DNA from: a virus
Reading direction: 5' to 3' (one strand)
IMG/VR virus record: IMGVR_UViG_3300049795_000028
Location: 1-46,914 of that record
Length of the DNA stretch: 46,914 bases
Part shown: one piece after another, positions 6,203 through 12,699 of the stretch
Layout: the number at the start of each line of letters is the position of its first letter
How positions within the stretch are numbered: the stretch's first letter is position 1
The notes under the pieces: generated by a model
The model's database searches: none
What the model was told of the DNA's origin: nothing
What the model saw: only the letters and a program-made list of their open reading frames with translations
Translations under genes and position numbers: made by a program

Positions 6203-6619
6203 TTAAAAGTCTGCTGGTTTTTCTGTGAATGTATAGTTGTGGCGAGTGTTTACAAGGTTTATGCAATGAATAAATATTCTGGAGCCTATACGATTATCGC
6301 CTTCCTTGCGCAGGGTGGCACGTTTATTTATGTTGTACAATACGTCTTCGGACACCTCATGCCAGCGCTTTGTGAGGTAGAATTCGAAGAGAAAACCGAC
6401 CTGTAAATGGTTGTTCAGTGGTTGCCATATCGCCCAGCCGAGAAGCGCTTTAAGAAAGATGAAAATGAAATAAGGAATTAAGAAAAAAATGTAAAAAAGG
6501 CAGGTCAATATTGCCATGATCTTCTCGGCTCCATCGCGAGCCCAGGTCATCTTGTTGTGTAGCTCGTAGCCTGCACAAAGGATATTGATTGCAAAGTAAA
6601 TCTCTAAAAGTGTTCTCAT
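6203..6619 (-). CDS. membrane protein, 138 aa
   Basis: Two hydrophobic stretches: a short one near residues 5-17 (LEIYFAINILCAG) and a long one near residues 34-67 (ILTCLFYIFFLIPYFIFIFL and onward) that could span the membrane once or twice. The C-terminal half is basic and soluble. The ATG overlaps the preceding stop at 6619. The function is unknown; membrane-located early proteins of phages often block superinfection, but nothing here shows it. Confidence 0.75.
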   Translation of the reverse strand: MRTLLEIYFAINILCAGYELHNKMTWARDGAEKIMAILTCLFYIFFLIPYFIFIFLKALLGWAIWQPLNNHLQVGFLFEFYLTKRWHEVSEDVLYNINKRATLRKEGDNRIGSRIFIHCINLVNTRHNYTFTEKPADF

Positions 6620-7062
6620 TAGCTGAAAGGTGTTATGATGTGTGCGAGCATCCCATCCTGTACCTGATCGGGCGACTTATTTGAGAAGTCGAACCCCTTC
6701 GGGTACATGGTGCTTATCATGTAGCTCTTGTCCTGGTCGAAGTATGTTTTTATGGGGCCGTTGTAACTAAGCTTTTTTTTTGCGGAGCGCGCATCGAGTC
6801 TTCCGATCTGCGCGAGGAACTCTTCGTGCACCTTGTCAAACTCTTCGTAGGAGATACGCAAGATTTGTGACGGGGTGTTCGTGTTGTAGCGCACATAAAT
6901 GCGCTTCTTGCCGTCTGTAAACCTGTCATCCGCCAGCTCCTCAAAATCTTGGACCGTTCCGAGGTCCATCGTCTTCCGGGTGGAGATGATTCGCTTCAAA
7001 TCATCGTCAAACCAGTCAACGATGCATTTGTACTTACGATAAAATCTGTGTGGTTCAATCAT
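6619..7062 (-). CDS. hypothetical protein, 147 aa; first gene of the minus operon
   Basis: Soluble alpha/beta protein with aromatic-rich N-terminus (MIEPHRFYRKYKCIVDWFDD) and a central beta segment. Not recognised. It is the promoter-proximal gene: the -7 element TATATTTG ends 5 nt before its ATG, so the mRNA should start at or within a few bases of the start codon, i.e. be leaderless or nearly so. Confidence 0.8.
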   Translation of the reverse strand: MIEPHRFYRKYKCIVDWFDDDLKRIISTRKTMDLGTVQDFEELADDRFTDGKKRIYVRYNTNTPSQILRISYEEFDKVHEEFLAQIGRLDARSAKKKLSYNGPIKTYFDQDKSYMISTMYPKGFDFSNKSPDQVQDGMLAHIITPFS

Positions 7063-7067
7063 CGGGG

Positions 7068-7100
7068 CAAATATATAATTTATTTCACAGTTTTGTCAAA
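7068..7100 (-). promoter_or_regulatory. promoter of the 7062-2991 operon, TTTG-N21-TATATTTG
   Basis: Plus strand CAAATATA at 7068-7075, 21 nt, CAAA at 7097-7100. It overlaps the end of the preceding minus gene (stop at 7080). No terminator is seen between 7062 and 2993, so one transcript can cover all 12 genes. Confidence 0.75.
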
Positions 7101-7451
7101 AACATCGTAAAAAAATGAAATTAATTTTCCATTCGGGTCGGAAGGGAACAACCACACGACTCCGAGCTCAGTTTGGAACACTACGGTGCACACATCCCGG
7201 TCGTTTATGTCCAGAATAATGCTCGCCTCGGTGTCGGTGCGCTTCCGGATCCGCATTTGATGGGATTCCTTCGTCTCAAGGTTGGTGACGGTGAGAAAAG
7301 TGGTGTCAACCTGCATTGTCGTAGCCAGGGTGAAGGAGTTTGTGATCTTCGCACCCCTCACCTGTTCGGTGAAGTTGTTGCCGGTGACGGTTACTGTCTG
7401 CGCCAGCATGCTGCCGGTGATCAGGGATAGGAATAGGATGAGTTTTTTCAT
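7080..7451 (-). CDS. exported protein with signal peptide, 123 aa
   Basis: The N-terminus is a clear signal peptide: KK, a hydrophobic core LILFLSLITGSML, then A-Q-T as likely cleavage near residue 18. The mature part is beta-rich with Thr/Val-rich strands and no cysteine pair that would suggest a lipobox. Exported proteins are uncommon in lytic phage genomes; periplasmic or surface action, such as superinfection exclusion, is possible but unproven. Its ATG overlaps the stop of the GIY-YIG gene (ATGA), so the two are translationally coupled. Confidence 0.8.
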   Translation of the reverse strand: MKKLILFLSLITGSMLAQTVTVTGNNFTEQVRGAKITNSFTLATTMQVDTTFLTVTNLETKESHQMRIRKRTDTEASIILDINDRDVCTVVFQTELGVVWLFPSDPNGKLISFFYDVFDKTVK

Positions 7452-7972
7452 AATGATGACAAATATTTAATTATTGATTCGCAATCTTGCGAGGAAAGAT
7501 TGAACCATTCTCCACGCAGCCGTTTTTGACTATAAGATGTGTGCAAGTGAAGCTCTTGCCCTTCTCCGTTTTCAAGTAGTCCAGTTTTGAATATTAATTC
7601 TACCTCTGGCTCTTCCGATTGAAGCGTTTTTTCTCTGAATACAGGATTTTGGGACACGCCAATTTTGATGTAACCATTCCTTTTGTTTTTCATTAAATAA
7701 ACGCATGTGGGCTCAGGAATGGATTGTAATTTAGCCCCTGTATTTTGCTCTTCCCAAATCTTGTTCCAGCGTAACCTGTCTCTTTCGTCTAAGTATTCAT
7801 TTGCTTTTTCAAAATCAAAACTATTCTCTTCGTATGATTTAATTGTGTGTTCAACGTGCTTTTTTAGTTCGCGCAAAACACCTATACTGTAAAACCTGTG
7901 TTTGTCGTTTTCGATAAATCCGTCTTCCGAAACAGTGAAGATATCTGCATGATTAGTTCTTATAATTGGCAT
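7448..7972 (-). CDS. GIY-YIG-superfamily protein (T5orf172/MUG113 type)
   Basis: Residues ~90-172 follow the T5orf172/MUG113 pattern: CVYLMKNKRNGYIKIGVSQN (YLM...YIKIG replaces GIY...YIG), then R at about 112, and HTSYSQKRLRGEWFNL with the family's EWF motif. These are minimal GIY-YIG relatives, often in phages, some nuclease-like and some of unknown activity. The N-terminal ~85 residues are charged and helical, perhaps a DNA-binding or adaptor part. The gene follows a structured RNA region (7985-8290) and is coupled to the signal-peptide gene downstream. A mobile or homing role is one reading; a regulatory one is equally open. Confidence 0.75.
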   Translation of the reverse strand: MPIIRTNHADIFTVSEDGFIENDKHRFYSIGVLRELKKHVEHTIKSYEENSFDFEKANEYLDERDRLRWNKIWEEQNTGAKLQSIPEPTCVYLMKNKRNGYIKIGVSQNPVFREKTLQSEEPEVELIFKTGLLENGEGQELHLHTSYSQKRLRGEWFNLSSQDCESIIKYLSSL

Positions 7973-7984
7973 ATTTCAGTTATT

Positions 7985-8290
7985 TACAATATCTCTTTTA
8001 ATCCCGGCAACACCCCACCCTCGCCACTGGTGATGTTGCAGAATCGACAGATGAACCTTTTAACCCTCGCTCAATCTGTAAGCTATCTATACTCAAGTCT
8101 CCCACTCCGGTCGCGGGTGCTAAGTTGTTCCCTAAAGGTCGTTGCCGGTCGTTAGATGTCAGTTTTCGACAGAGCTAACACATTTTTCAACTTAGCGCAA
8201 GTAACATAACTACTGGTTTATTCTGCGGCCTGGGGACCGCTGGGCGCTTTCGCATGTAAACCTGGACTCAAAACCCTATGTAATACCAAA
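7985..8290 (-). ncRNA. structured RNA or structured leader upstream of the GIY-YIG gene (candidate)
   Basis: No ORF here is convincing, but complementary arms are dense. Plus coordinates: 8119-8127 with 8188-8196 (9 bp perfect, long range) enclosing 8151-8155/8175-8179 and 8157-8160/8168-8171; 8215-8220 with 8257-8262 enclosing two hairpins, 8225-8230 with 8234-8240 and a GC hairpin with GAAA loop on the minus strand (8246-8253); 8047-8052/8074-8079; 8008-8012/8034-8038. Nested arms around junctions suggest a folded RNA rather than random sequence. Strand is inferred from the minus promoter at 8427 and the downstream minus gene. Confidence 0.5.
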
Positions 8291-8293
8291 AAC

Positions 8294-8340
8294 AAAAAAC
8301 CCTCAAGTTTACAGGGATGAGCTGCACACAAGAGGGCTTT
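8294..8340 (-). terminator. terminator or attenuator, minus strand
   Basis: Minus strand CCCTC (8332-8336) pairs with GAGGG (8300-8304), followed by T6. The 27-nt loop itself folds partly (CAG/CTG). It lies between the 8427 promoter and the structured region, so it would make a ~125-nt RNA or act as an attenuator for the genes downstream. Confidence 0.55.
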
Positions 8341-8348
8341 TGTAAAAG

Positions 8349-8390
8349 TCAGAATCGGAATCCTAACTCTATATCTTTAAAATCTCTCAT
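8349..8390 (-). CDS. possible 13-aa leader peptide
   Basis: ATG at 8390-8388, TGA at 8351-8349, encoding MRDFKDIELGFRF. It begins about 30 nt after the predicted start of the 8427 promoter transcript and ends 9 nt before the terminator hairpin, the layout of a leader-peptide attenuator. No clear ribosome site is seen, and a 14-codon ORF can arise by chance. Confidence 0.25.
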   Translation of the reverse strand: MRDFKDIELGFRF

Positions 8391-8426
8391 CCAGATTTTG
8401 TTTTTTATATTTTTTAAGAACTTTGG

Positions 8427-8459
8427 CAAACATAGGGAATAACTTTCACAAAAAACAAA
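8427..8459 (-). promoter_or_regulatory. promoter, TTTG-N21-TATGTTTG
   Basis: Plus strand CAAACATA at 8427-8434, 21 nt, CAAA at 8456-8459. Spacing is identical to the promoters at 1933 and 7068. It partly overlaps the terminator of the upstream 92-aa gene, so the two units are packed back to back. It should serve the structured RNA, the GIY-YIG gene and the exported protein. Confidence 0.75.
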
Positions 8460-8488
8460 TGCTTGTGAAAACTTTTCCACAAGCATTT
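8449..8488 (-). terminator. terminator of the 8513-8791 gene
   Basis: AAATGCTTGTG (8457-8467) and CACAAGCATTT (8478-8488) form an 11-bp perfect stem; on the minus strand a T-rich stretch follows. Confidence 0.85.
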
Positions 8489-8512
8489 GCTAATAAACTT
8501 TGTACCAGCGAC

Positions 8513-8791
8513 TTAAACTGTTGTCTGAGCGGCAGCAGCTTTAACGGCAGCGAAAGAAGCATCACGAGTGACGATCTTAGCCGCTGTGTTCGCGCCTGGG
8601 TACTTCAATTTGATCTCCCGCTGAGGGCTGGTAGTGTCCATGTGAAAGATGATACCTACGTCTTGTTTCGTAGCATCATTCACATCTGTTCCGACCTGGT
8701 ATTTGTCGAAACCTACCACCTTATCCATCGGGATCTGGATGTTTGGTGTAGTGTTGGTAGAGCAGTTCACCATTTTTTGAACTATTGCCAT
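8513..8791 (-). CDS. hypothetical protein, 92 aa, isolated
   Basis: Small soluble protein starting MAIVQKMVNCSTNTTPNIQI; the C-terminal part is Ala-rich (FAAVKAAAAQTTV). It is not recognised. It stands alone: divergent from the late operon (8875), with its own strong terminator, and no exact promoter match upstream (a near match, TACATTTA on the minus strand, lies at about 8825-8832). A separate, strongly terminated unit beside the late promoter suggests a protein needed in quantity or at a different time. Confidence 0.75.
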   Translation of the reverse strand: MAIVQKMVNCSTNTTPNIQIPMDKVVGFDKYQVGTDVNDATKQDVGIIFHMDTTSPQREIKLKYPGANTAAKIVTRDASFAAVKAAAAQTTV

Positions 8792-8860
8792 GGCTTTTTT
8801 GTGTTTGTTGGTTAATACAGATTGTAAATGTAATATATTTTTTTATTCAGCGAAAAAAAT

Positions 8861-8868
8861 TATATTTG
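8861..8868 (+). promoter_or_regulatory. late promoter -7 element TATATTTG before the packaging genes
   Basis: Located 6 nt before the ATG at 8875, with a T-rich -33 region at 8838-8844. The transcript would start at or next to the start codon. Confidence 0.65.
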
Positions 8869-8874
8869 CCACGA

Positions 8875-9153
8875 ATGGGACTTCTTGACACAGCAGAAAA
8901 GTTCAAACGTATTGCCGAAGGATGGAAAAATGTGGTATTTACATCACCAACAGTTGAAGTGATCGCCAAGGGCCGCGCCAAAGTTTGTGCCGCCTGCCCG
9001 CATGCTGTTCCATCCTCATGGCTTCAAGCCGTAGTAGGTGACGAGGTAAAAGAAATACAAGGCCTTAAATGTGAGCTTTGTAATTGCCCGATCTCCGCTA
9101 AGGTGCGCTCGTTGAACGAAAAATGTGCCATGCAACCTGACCCTCTCTGGTAA
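8875..9153 (+). CDS. cysteine-rich zinc-ribbon-like protein, 92 aa
   Basis: The frame is open from 8785, but the upstream part runs through the promoter and an odd hydrophobic sequence, so I take the ATG at 8875 (MGLLDTAEKF). Cysteines: VCAACPHA (CxxC near residue 42), then KCELCNCPISAKVRS (CxxCxC near residue 66) and a final C before MQPDPLW. This CPH...CxxCxCP...K..S..C..W arrangement is widespread in Bacteroidota phages as a small zinc-binding protein, often near the packaging genes. Function is unknown. It opens the late operon. Confidence 0.8.
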   Translation: MGLLDTAEKFKRIAEGWKNVVFTSPTVEVIAKGRAKVCAACPHAVPSSWLQAVVGDEVKEIQGLKCELCNCPISAKVRSLNEKCAMQPDPLW

Positions 9154-9172
9154 ACCCTTAAAACCAAAATAA

Positions 9173-9748
9173 ATGACAAAAGCAGAAATCAACTCAACCC
9201 TTGACATCGCGTATGACCAGCTTACAGGCCTTGCTGACGTGGTAAAAAAAGAACTTAAAGAGATCGTTGTAAAAGTGGACAAAGCGCTACATACAGCAAT
9301 CGAGGCATCTGATGCATTTACTCCGGTAGAGCACACAGATACGCCTAAGATGACCGAAGGAACGGAAGTTCAAAAGGAAATCGCTCTTCGCAAGATGAAG
9401 GATATCGGAACCCGTATCGAAGCATGCGCACAGAGTTGCGGAACAGAAGATGCAGAATTGAAAGCGAACCTGGCGAAAGTTATGGAGCCTATCAATGAGT
9501 TCGTGGAGAAAGCGGAAGAGGAAAGAAAAGCGATCGCTGCCGCTAAAGAAGCTGCTGAGGTTGCTGCAAAAGAACTTGCTGAAAAAGAAGCAGCTGAAAA
9601 AGAGGAGAAAACAAAGCAGGAAGCCGCTGAAAAAGAAGCTGCCGACAAAGCTGCTGCTGATAAGGAAGCTGCGGACAAAGAAGCAGAATCGCACAAAACC
9701 GATGCTATTCCTGAAAAGAAAACAACGGATAACCCTGTAACAGAGTAA
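9173..9748 (+). CDS. Ala/Glu/Lys-rich coiled-coil protein, 191 aa
   Basis: Residues 1-120 look like a helical bundle (MTKAEINSTLDIAYDQLTGL); residues ~120-175 are a repetitive K-E-A-A-E/D-K stretch, a single long helix or coiled coil; the last ~20 are disordered. It lies directly before TerL, where a small terminase is often found, but I see no helix-turn-helix and do not assign that role. It may be a structural or assembly protein. The repeated GCTGMN-like codons are low-complexity and give spurious long ORFs on the opposite strand. Confidence 0.75.
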   Translation: MTKAEINSTLDIAYDQLTGLADVVKKELKEIVVKVDKALHTAIEASDAFTPVEHTDTPKMTEGTEVQKEIALRKMKDIGTRIEACAQSCGTEDAELKANLAKVMEPINEFVEKAEEERKAIAAAKEAAEVAAKELAEKEAAEKEEKTKQEAAEKEAADKAAADKEAADKEAESHKTDAIPEKKTTDNPVTE

Positions 9749-9754
9749 ACCGTT

Positions 9755-12085
9755 TTGAGTGACAAGTCACAAATAAACGCTACCGCCAAGGTAAACCATC
9801 TCGATTTTCTCTACGACCTGCATACTCAGGACGTAGAGATCGGGGAGGACAGCAGAACGCTGCTCCGAAAGCATGGTTACATCAAGGATGTAGATGTCAT
9901 AAAAAAGGTTGTTGAGGAAAAACTCGAAAGGGAAAAAATCCACAACAACCCTTTTTTAACTGACGATGAAGTATCACCGTTCGACCACTCCATCGATGTG
10001 GTACACGAGAGCGGTGCACTACCTGATAACTCCACCATAACGGAGGAGGCATACAGAAAGATCGTTGAGGAGAAAGGCAGTGTAATTTATTCGGGCCTTA
10101 AAATCGATATCACCCCGGAAGATTGGATGCCCGCATCCATCACCGACCATACAGAGGAATTCGTAGAGTGGATTGACAGTATAAGCTTTGCCGGCTTTGC
10201 AAATCGTGGCAATTACAGAAAATTTAATCTTTATTGCCAGCAAGCATACCAATGGCTTGCCGAAAATGATTCTCTGGCAAACTATTCCGATCACGATGAT
10301 CGCGAAAACTACAAAGATCAGGAGATAGAAAGATGTTCCCAGAACACGCTTTACTTCCTGAATAAATATTTGCAGCTCAAGGAATCAACCCTCGTTGCCG
10401 GGCTACGTCAGTACCTGGCATCTAAGGCGCATGAGATTTTGATCTACCTTTTTGATTGCGGTTACTCTTATTACCTCGGGAAGCCCCGCCAGATCGCTGC
10501 AACATCAACACTGGGAGGCTGCGCATTGAAGCGCACCATATTCAAACGAAATCACTTTATAAAATTCATAACTGAGAACGATTCGAAGGGCCAGGAGATT
10601 TTTGAGGACAAGATAAAATATCCATTCGCGGAACTTCCCGACTGGATGCGTGACGACACACGTAATGACTCCGGGACAAAATTTGTCCTCGGGTACAAAG
10701 ATAAAAAAGGTGATCGCGGAGGAACAAACTCCAACATATTCGTATCACCTCCAACACCTACTGCCATATCGGGTGGTTCGCCCCAACTTGCATTGGTTGA
10801 TGAGGCAGGTAATATTCCGATCTTAACGCAGATCATCGAAGATGCCCGTCCTACATCCTTCTGGATGAATCCACTCACAGGACGCATGGAGCGTAAGCGC
10901 CAGATCATCGTATGGGGAACAGGCGGAGACATGGAAAAGGGCGGAAAGGCTTTCGAGAGAGAGTTTATGTCTGCACTTAAAAACTGGAGAGAAAGAAAGT
11001 TCTCCAGCGGAATTATTCCATTGTTTTTTGACTGGACAACGAGGATGGGGATCTCTCCGGAAATTTATGAAAGTGAAAAAGAATTTTACTATTCGAAAGA
11101 AGGCCCGGAAGCCGAGGCTTCACGCATCATGTTCCGTCAGCAATACCCTTCATGCGTAGAAGACATGTTTTTGACCTCTGCAAAGACGCTCGTTTCTCAG
11201 GAATACATTGCTGAGCAAATTGATCGTATTCGCAGGACAAAGGCTGTAATGAAGCCGCAATGCGGTTATTTTGAACCCATCTACGGAGATGTAGAGCAGC
11301 CGGAAGGCAGCGACATCCCGTTTAACATCATCGGGGCAAACTTTGTTCCGCTGGAAATTGGTGACAAACGGATATCCGTGACGATCTTCCAGCATCCGAA
11401 GAGGTGGAGAAACAGATATTACAAAGGAACGGATCCGATCGCATCCGATAGCGGAATGTCTAAAATGGCGGGAGCCATTTGGGACAAATATTACAACACT
11501 GTTTCCGCTGTTGTGAATTACAGAACGAACGATTACCGCGAAGTATATCTGCAAACATTACTGCTCGGAATTTATTACGACTGGGAAAATAATGTCGGAG
11601 TAAAAGAGTTGCTTGAGACAAATATCGGTATTGCATATCGTGAATACGCAACGACAAAAGGCCGCTTCGACACGCTTGTGTTCAACTCCGAATTGCCGGA
11701 AGCATATCAGTCAGGAAGCGGAAATTTAGTCGGGATTGATAACCGTGGAGTGCGGAACAAAATGATCATAAATGATCTTTTTGAGCTTATTCAGGGCTTC
11801 GGTGGAAAGATATATATTGAAGAATTTTTCATACAGTTAAAAACCTTCGTTTCCACAACAACAGCGAGAGGAAACGAAACCTGGGGACCTGCCGACAGGA
11901 AACATTATAACGATGACATTCTGTTTGCGATTGTATTTTCATATATTTGTGCTCACTGTTTTATGGATGAAAAGCCTTATAGCGTAGATGAGGACAAAAA
12001 AGGAGGCATTATGATCGTCTCCAGGCTCAAGTACGACAAAAACTATAACATGCACAGGGTTTACGAAAAAGTAAAAGTTCATTAA
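9755..12085 (+). CDS. terL: terminase large subunit (TerL)
   Basis: DNA-packaging ATPase and nuclease. The ATPase has a Walker-A-like LGKPRQIAATST (residues ~241-252), the variant used by TerLs of crAss-like and related phages, and Walker B with catalytic Glu, LALVDEAG (~345-352). The nuclease part has YKGTDPIASDSG (~555-566, first Asp) and HYNDDILFAIV (~719, last Asp pair). Length 776 aa fits crAss-like TerL. The start is TTG: no ATG lies in frame until well inside the protein. The stop overlaps the next ATG (TAATG). The product acts at the portal during head filling. Confidence 0.93.
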   Translation: MSDKSQINATAKVNHLDFLYDLHTQDVEIGEDSRTLLRKHGYIKDVDVIKKVVEEKLEREKIHNNPFLTDDEVSPFDHSIDVVHESGALPDNSTITEEAYRKIVEEKGSVIYSGLKIDITPEDWMPASITDHTEEFVEWIDSISFAGFANRGNYRKFNLYCQQAYQWLAENDSLANYSDHDDRENYKDQEIERCSQNTLYFLNKYLQLKESTLVAGLRQYLASKAHEILIYLFDCGYSYYLGKPRQIAATSTLGGCALKRTIFKRNHFIKFITENDSKGQEIFEDKIKYPFAELPDWMRDDTRNDSGTKFVLGYKDKKGDRGGTNSNIFVSPPTPTAISGGSPQLALVDEAGNIPILTQIIEDARPTSFWMNPLTGRMERKRQIIVWGTGGDMEKGGKAFEREFMSALKNWRERKFSSGIIPLFFDWTTRMGISPEIYESEKEFYYSKEGPEAEASRIMFRQQYPSCVEDMFLTSAKTLVSQEYIAEQIDRIRRTKAVMKPQCGYFEPIYGDVEQPEGSDIPFNIIGANFVPLEIGDKRISVTIFQHPKRWRNRYYKGTDPIASDSGMSKMAGAIWDKYYNTVSAVVNYRTNDYREVYLQTLLLGIYYDWENNVGVKELLETNIGIAYREYATTKGRFDTLVFNSELPEAYQSGSGNLVGIDNRGVRNKMIINDLFELIQGFGGKIYIEEFFIQLKTFVSTTTARGNETWGPADRKHYNDDILFAIVFSYICAHCFMDEKPYSVDEDKKGGIMIVSRLKYDKNYNMHRVYEKVKVH

Positions 12086-12696
12086 TGGAAGACAACAAAA
12101 AAATGATTCTTTTTGGGCCGAAGAACGAGAAAGACTTAAAACGTCAATATCCGGAACTCGCCAATACGCCTGAGTATGATAAGCTCACTGCGGGAGAACT
12201 TCTTTTTATTTGGTGGTACGCAAATCCCACATCTCCATTGATCACTGATGATAACGTTCCAGACAAAATTCGTGTCGGGCTGGCATACGAGGAAGCTTTT
12301 AAGTCACACCCGAACCAAGACAGGAAAGATAAATTTTTGTCCTTCGACTTCCCGGACCGCATCCGCCTGGCGATCGACAAAATGAAAAGTTACAACCCAT
12401 CTGCGCGCATACGTTCGCAAATGATCGTGAATAAAATTCTCCAGAACTTTGAAGCGATGGTGAATGTCGATACTGATGACTTTGTAACTGAAAGCACTGA
12501 TGAAAAAGGTAAGATCGTTAAAGAAATAAATTTCACAGCTCGTAACAATTATGTGAACAGCTGTTCAAAGATATCCGAAACGCTACCCCGCTTAATTGAG
12601 CAGGTAGAGCAAGGTTTTGGGGTAACAGAAAGTAAGTCCGGAGAAGAAGGAACGACAAAAGCTATTCATAGATTTCACTCATCACATAAAGACTAA
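12085..12696 (+). CDS. hypothetical protein between TerL and portal, 203 aa
   Basis: Coupled to TerL through TAATG and ending 3 nt before the portal ATG. The protein is charged and helical: a phrase LLFIWWYANPTSPLITDD near residue 40 and a helix-rich centre (RIRLAIDKMKSYNPSARIRS). Not recognised. Position suggests a packaging or portal-assembly accessory; this is inference only. Confidence 0.8.
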   Translation: MEDNKKMILFGPKNEKDLKRQYPELANTPEYDKLTAGELLFIWWYANPTSPLITDDNVPDKIRVGLAYEEAFKSHPNQDRKDKFLSFDFPDRIRLAIDKMKSYNPSARIRSQMIVNKILQNFEAMVNVDTDDFVTESTDEKGKIVKEINFTARNNYVNSCSKISETLPRLIEQVEQGFGVTESKSGEEGTTKAIHRFHSSHKD

Positions 12697-12699
12697 ACC

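Noticed and set aside
7985-8290. tRNA or tmRNA
   Set aside because: No cloverleaf with standard arms or CCA end fits; no tRNA was found elsewhere in the window either.
9173-9748. Small terminase
   Set aside because: Right position, but no helix-turn-helix; the acidic coiled coil alone is not sufficient.
9287-9789. Antisense ORFs of 135 and 139 aa opposite the coiled-coil gene
   Set aside because: They arise from the low-complexity Ala/Glu/Lys codons of the sense gene and have matching Ser/Phe or Ser/Ala-rich junk composition.
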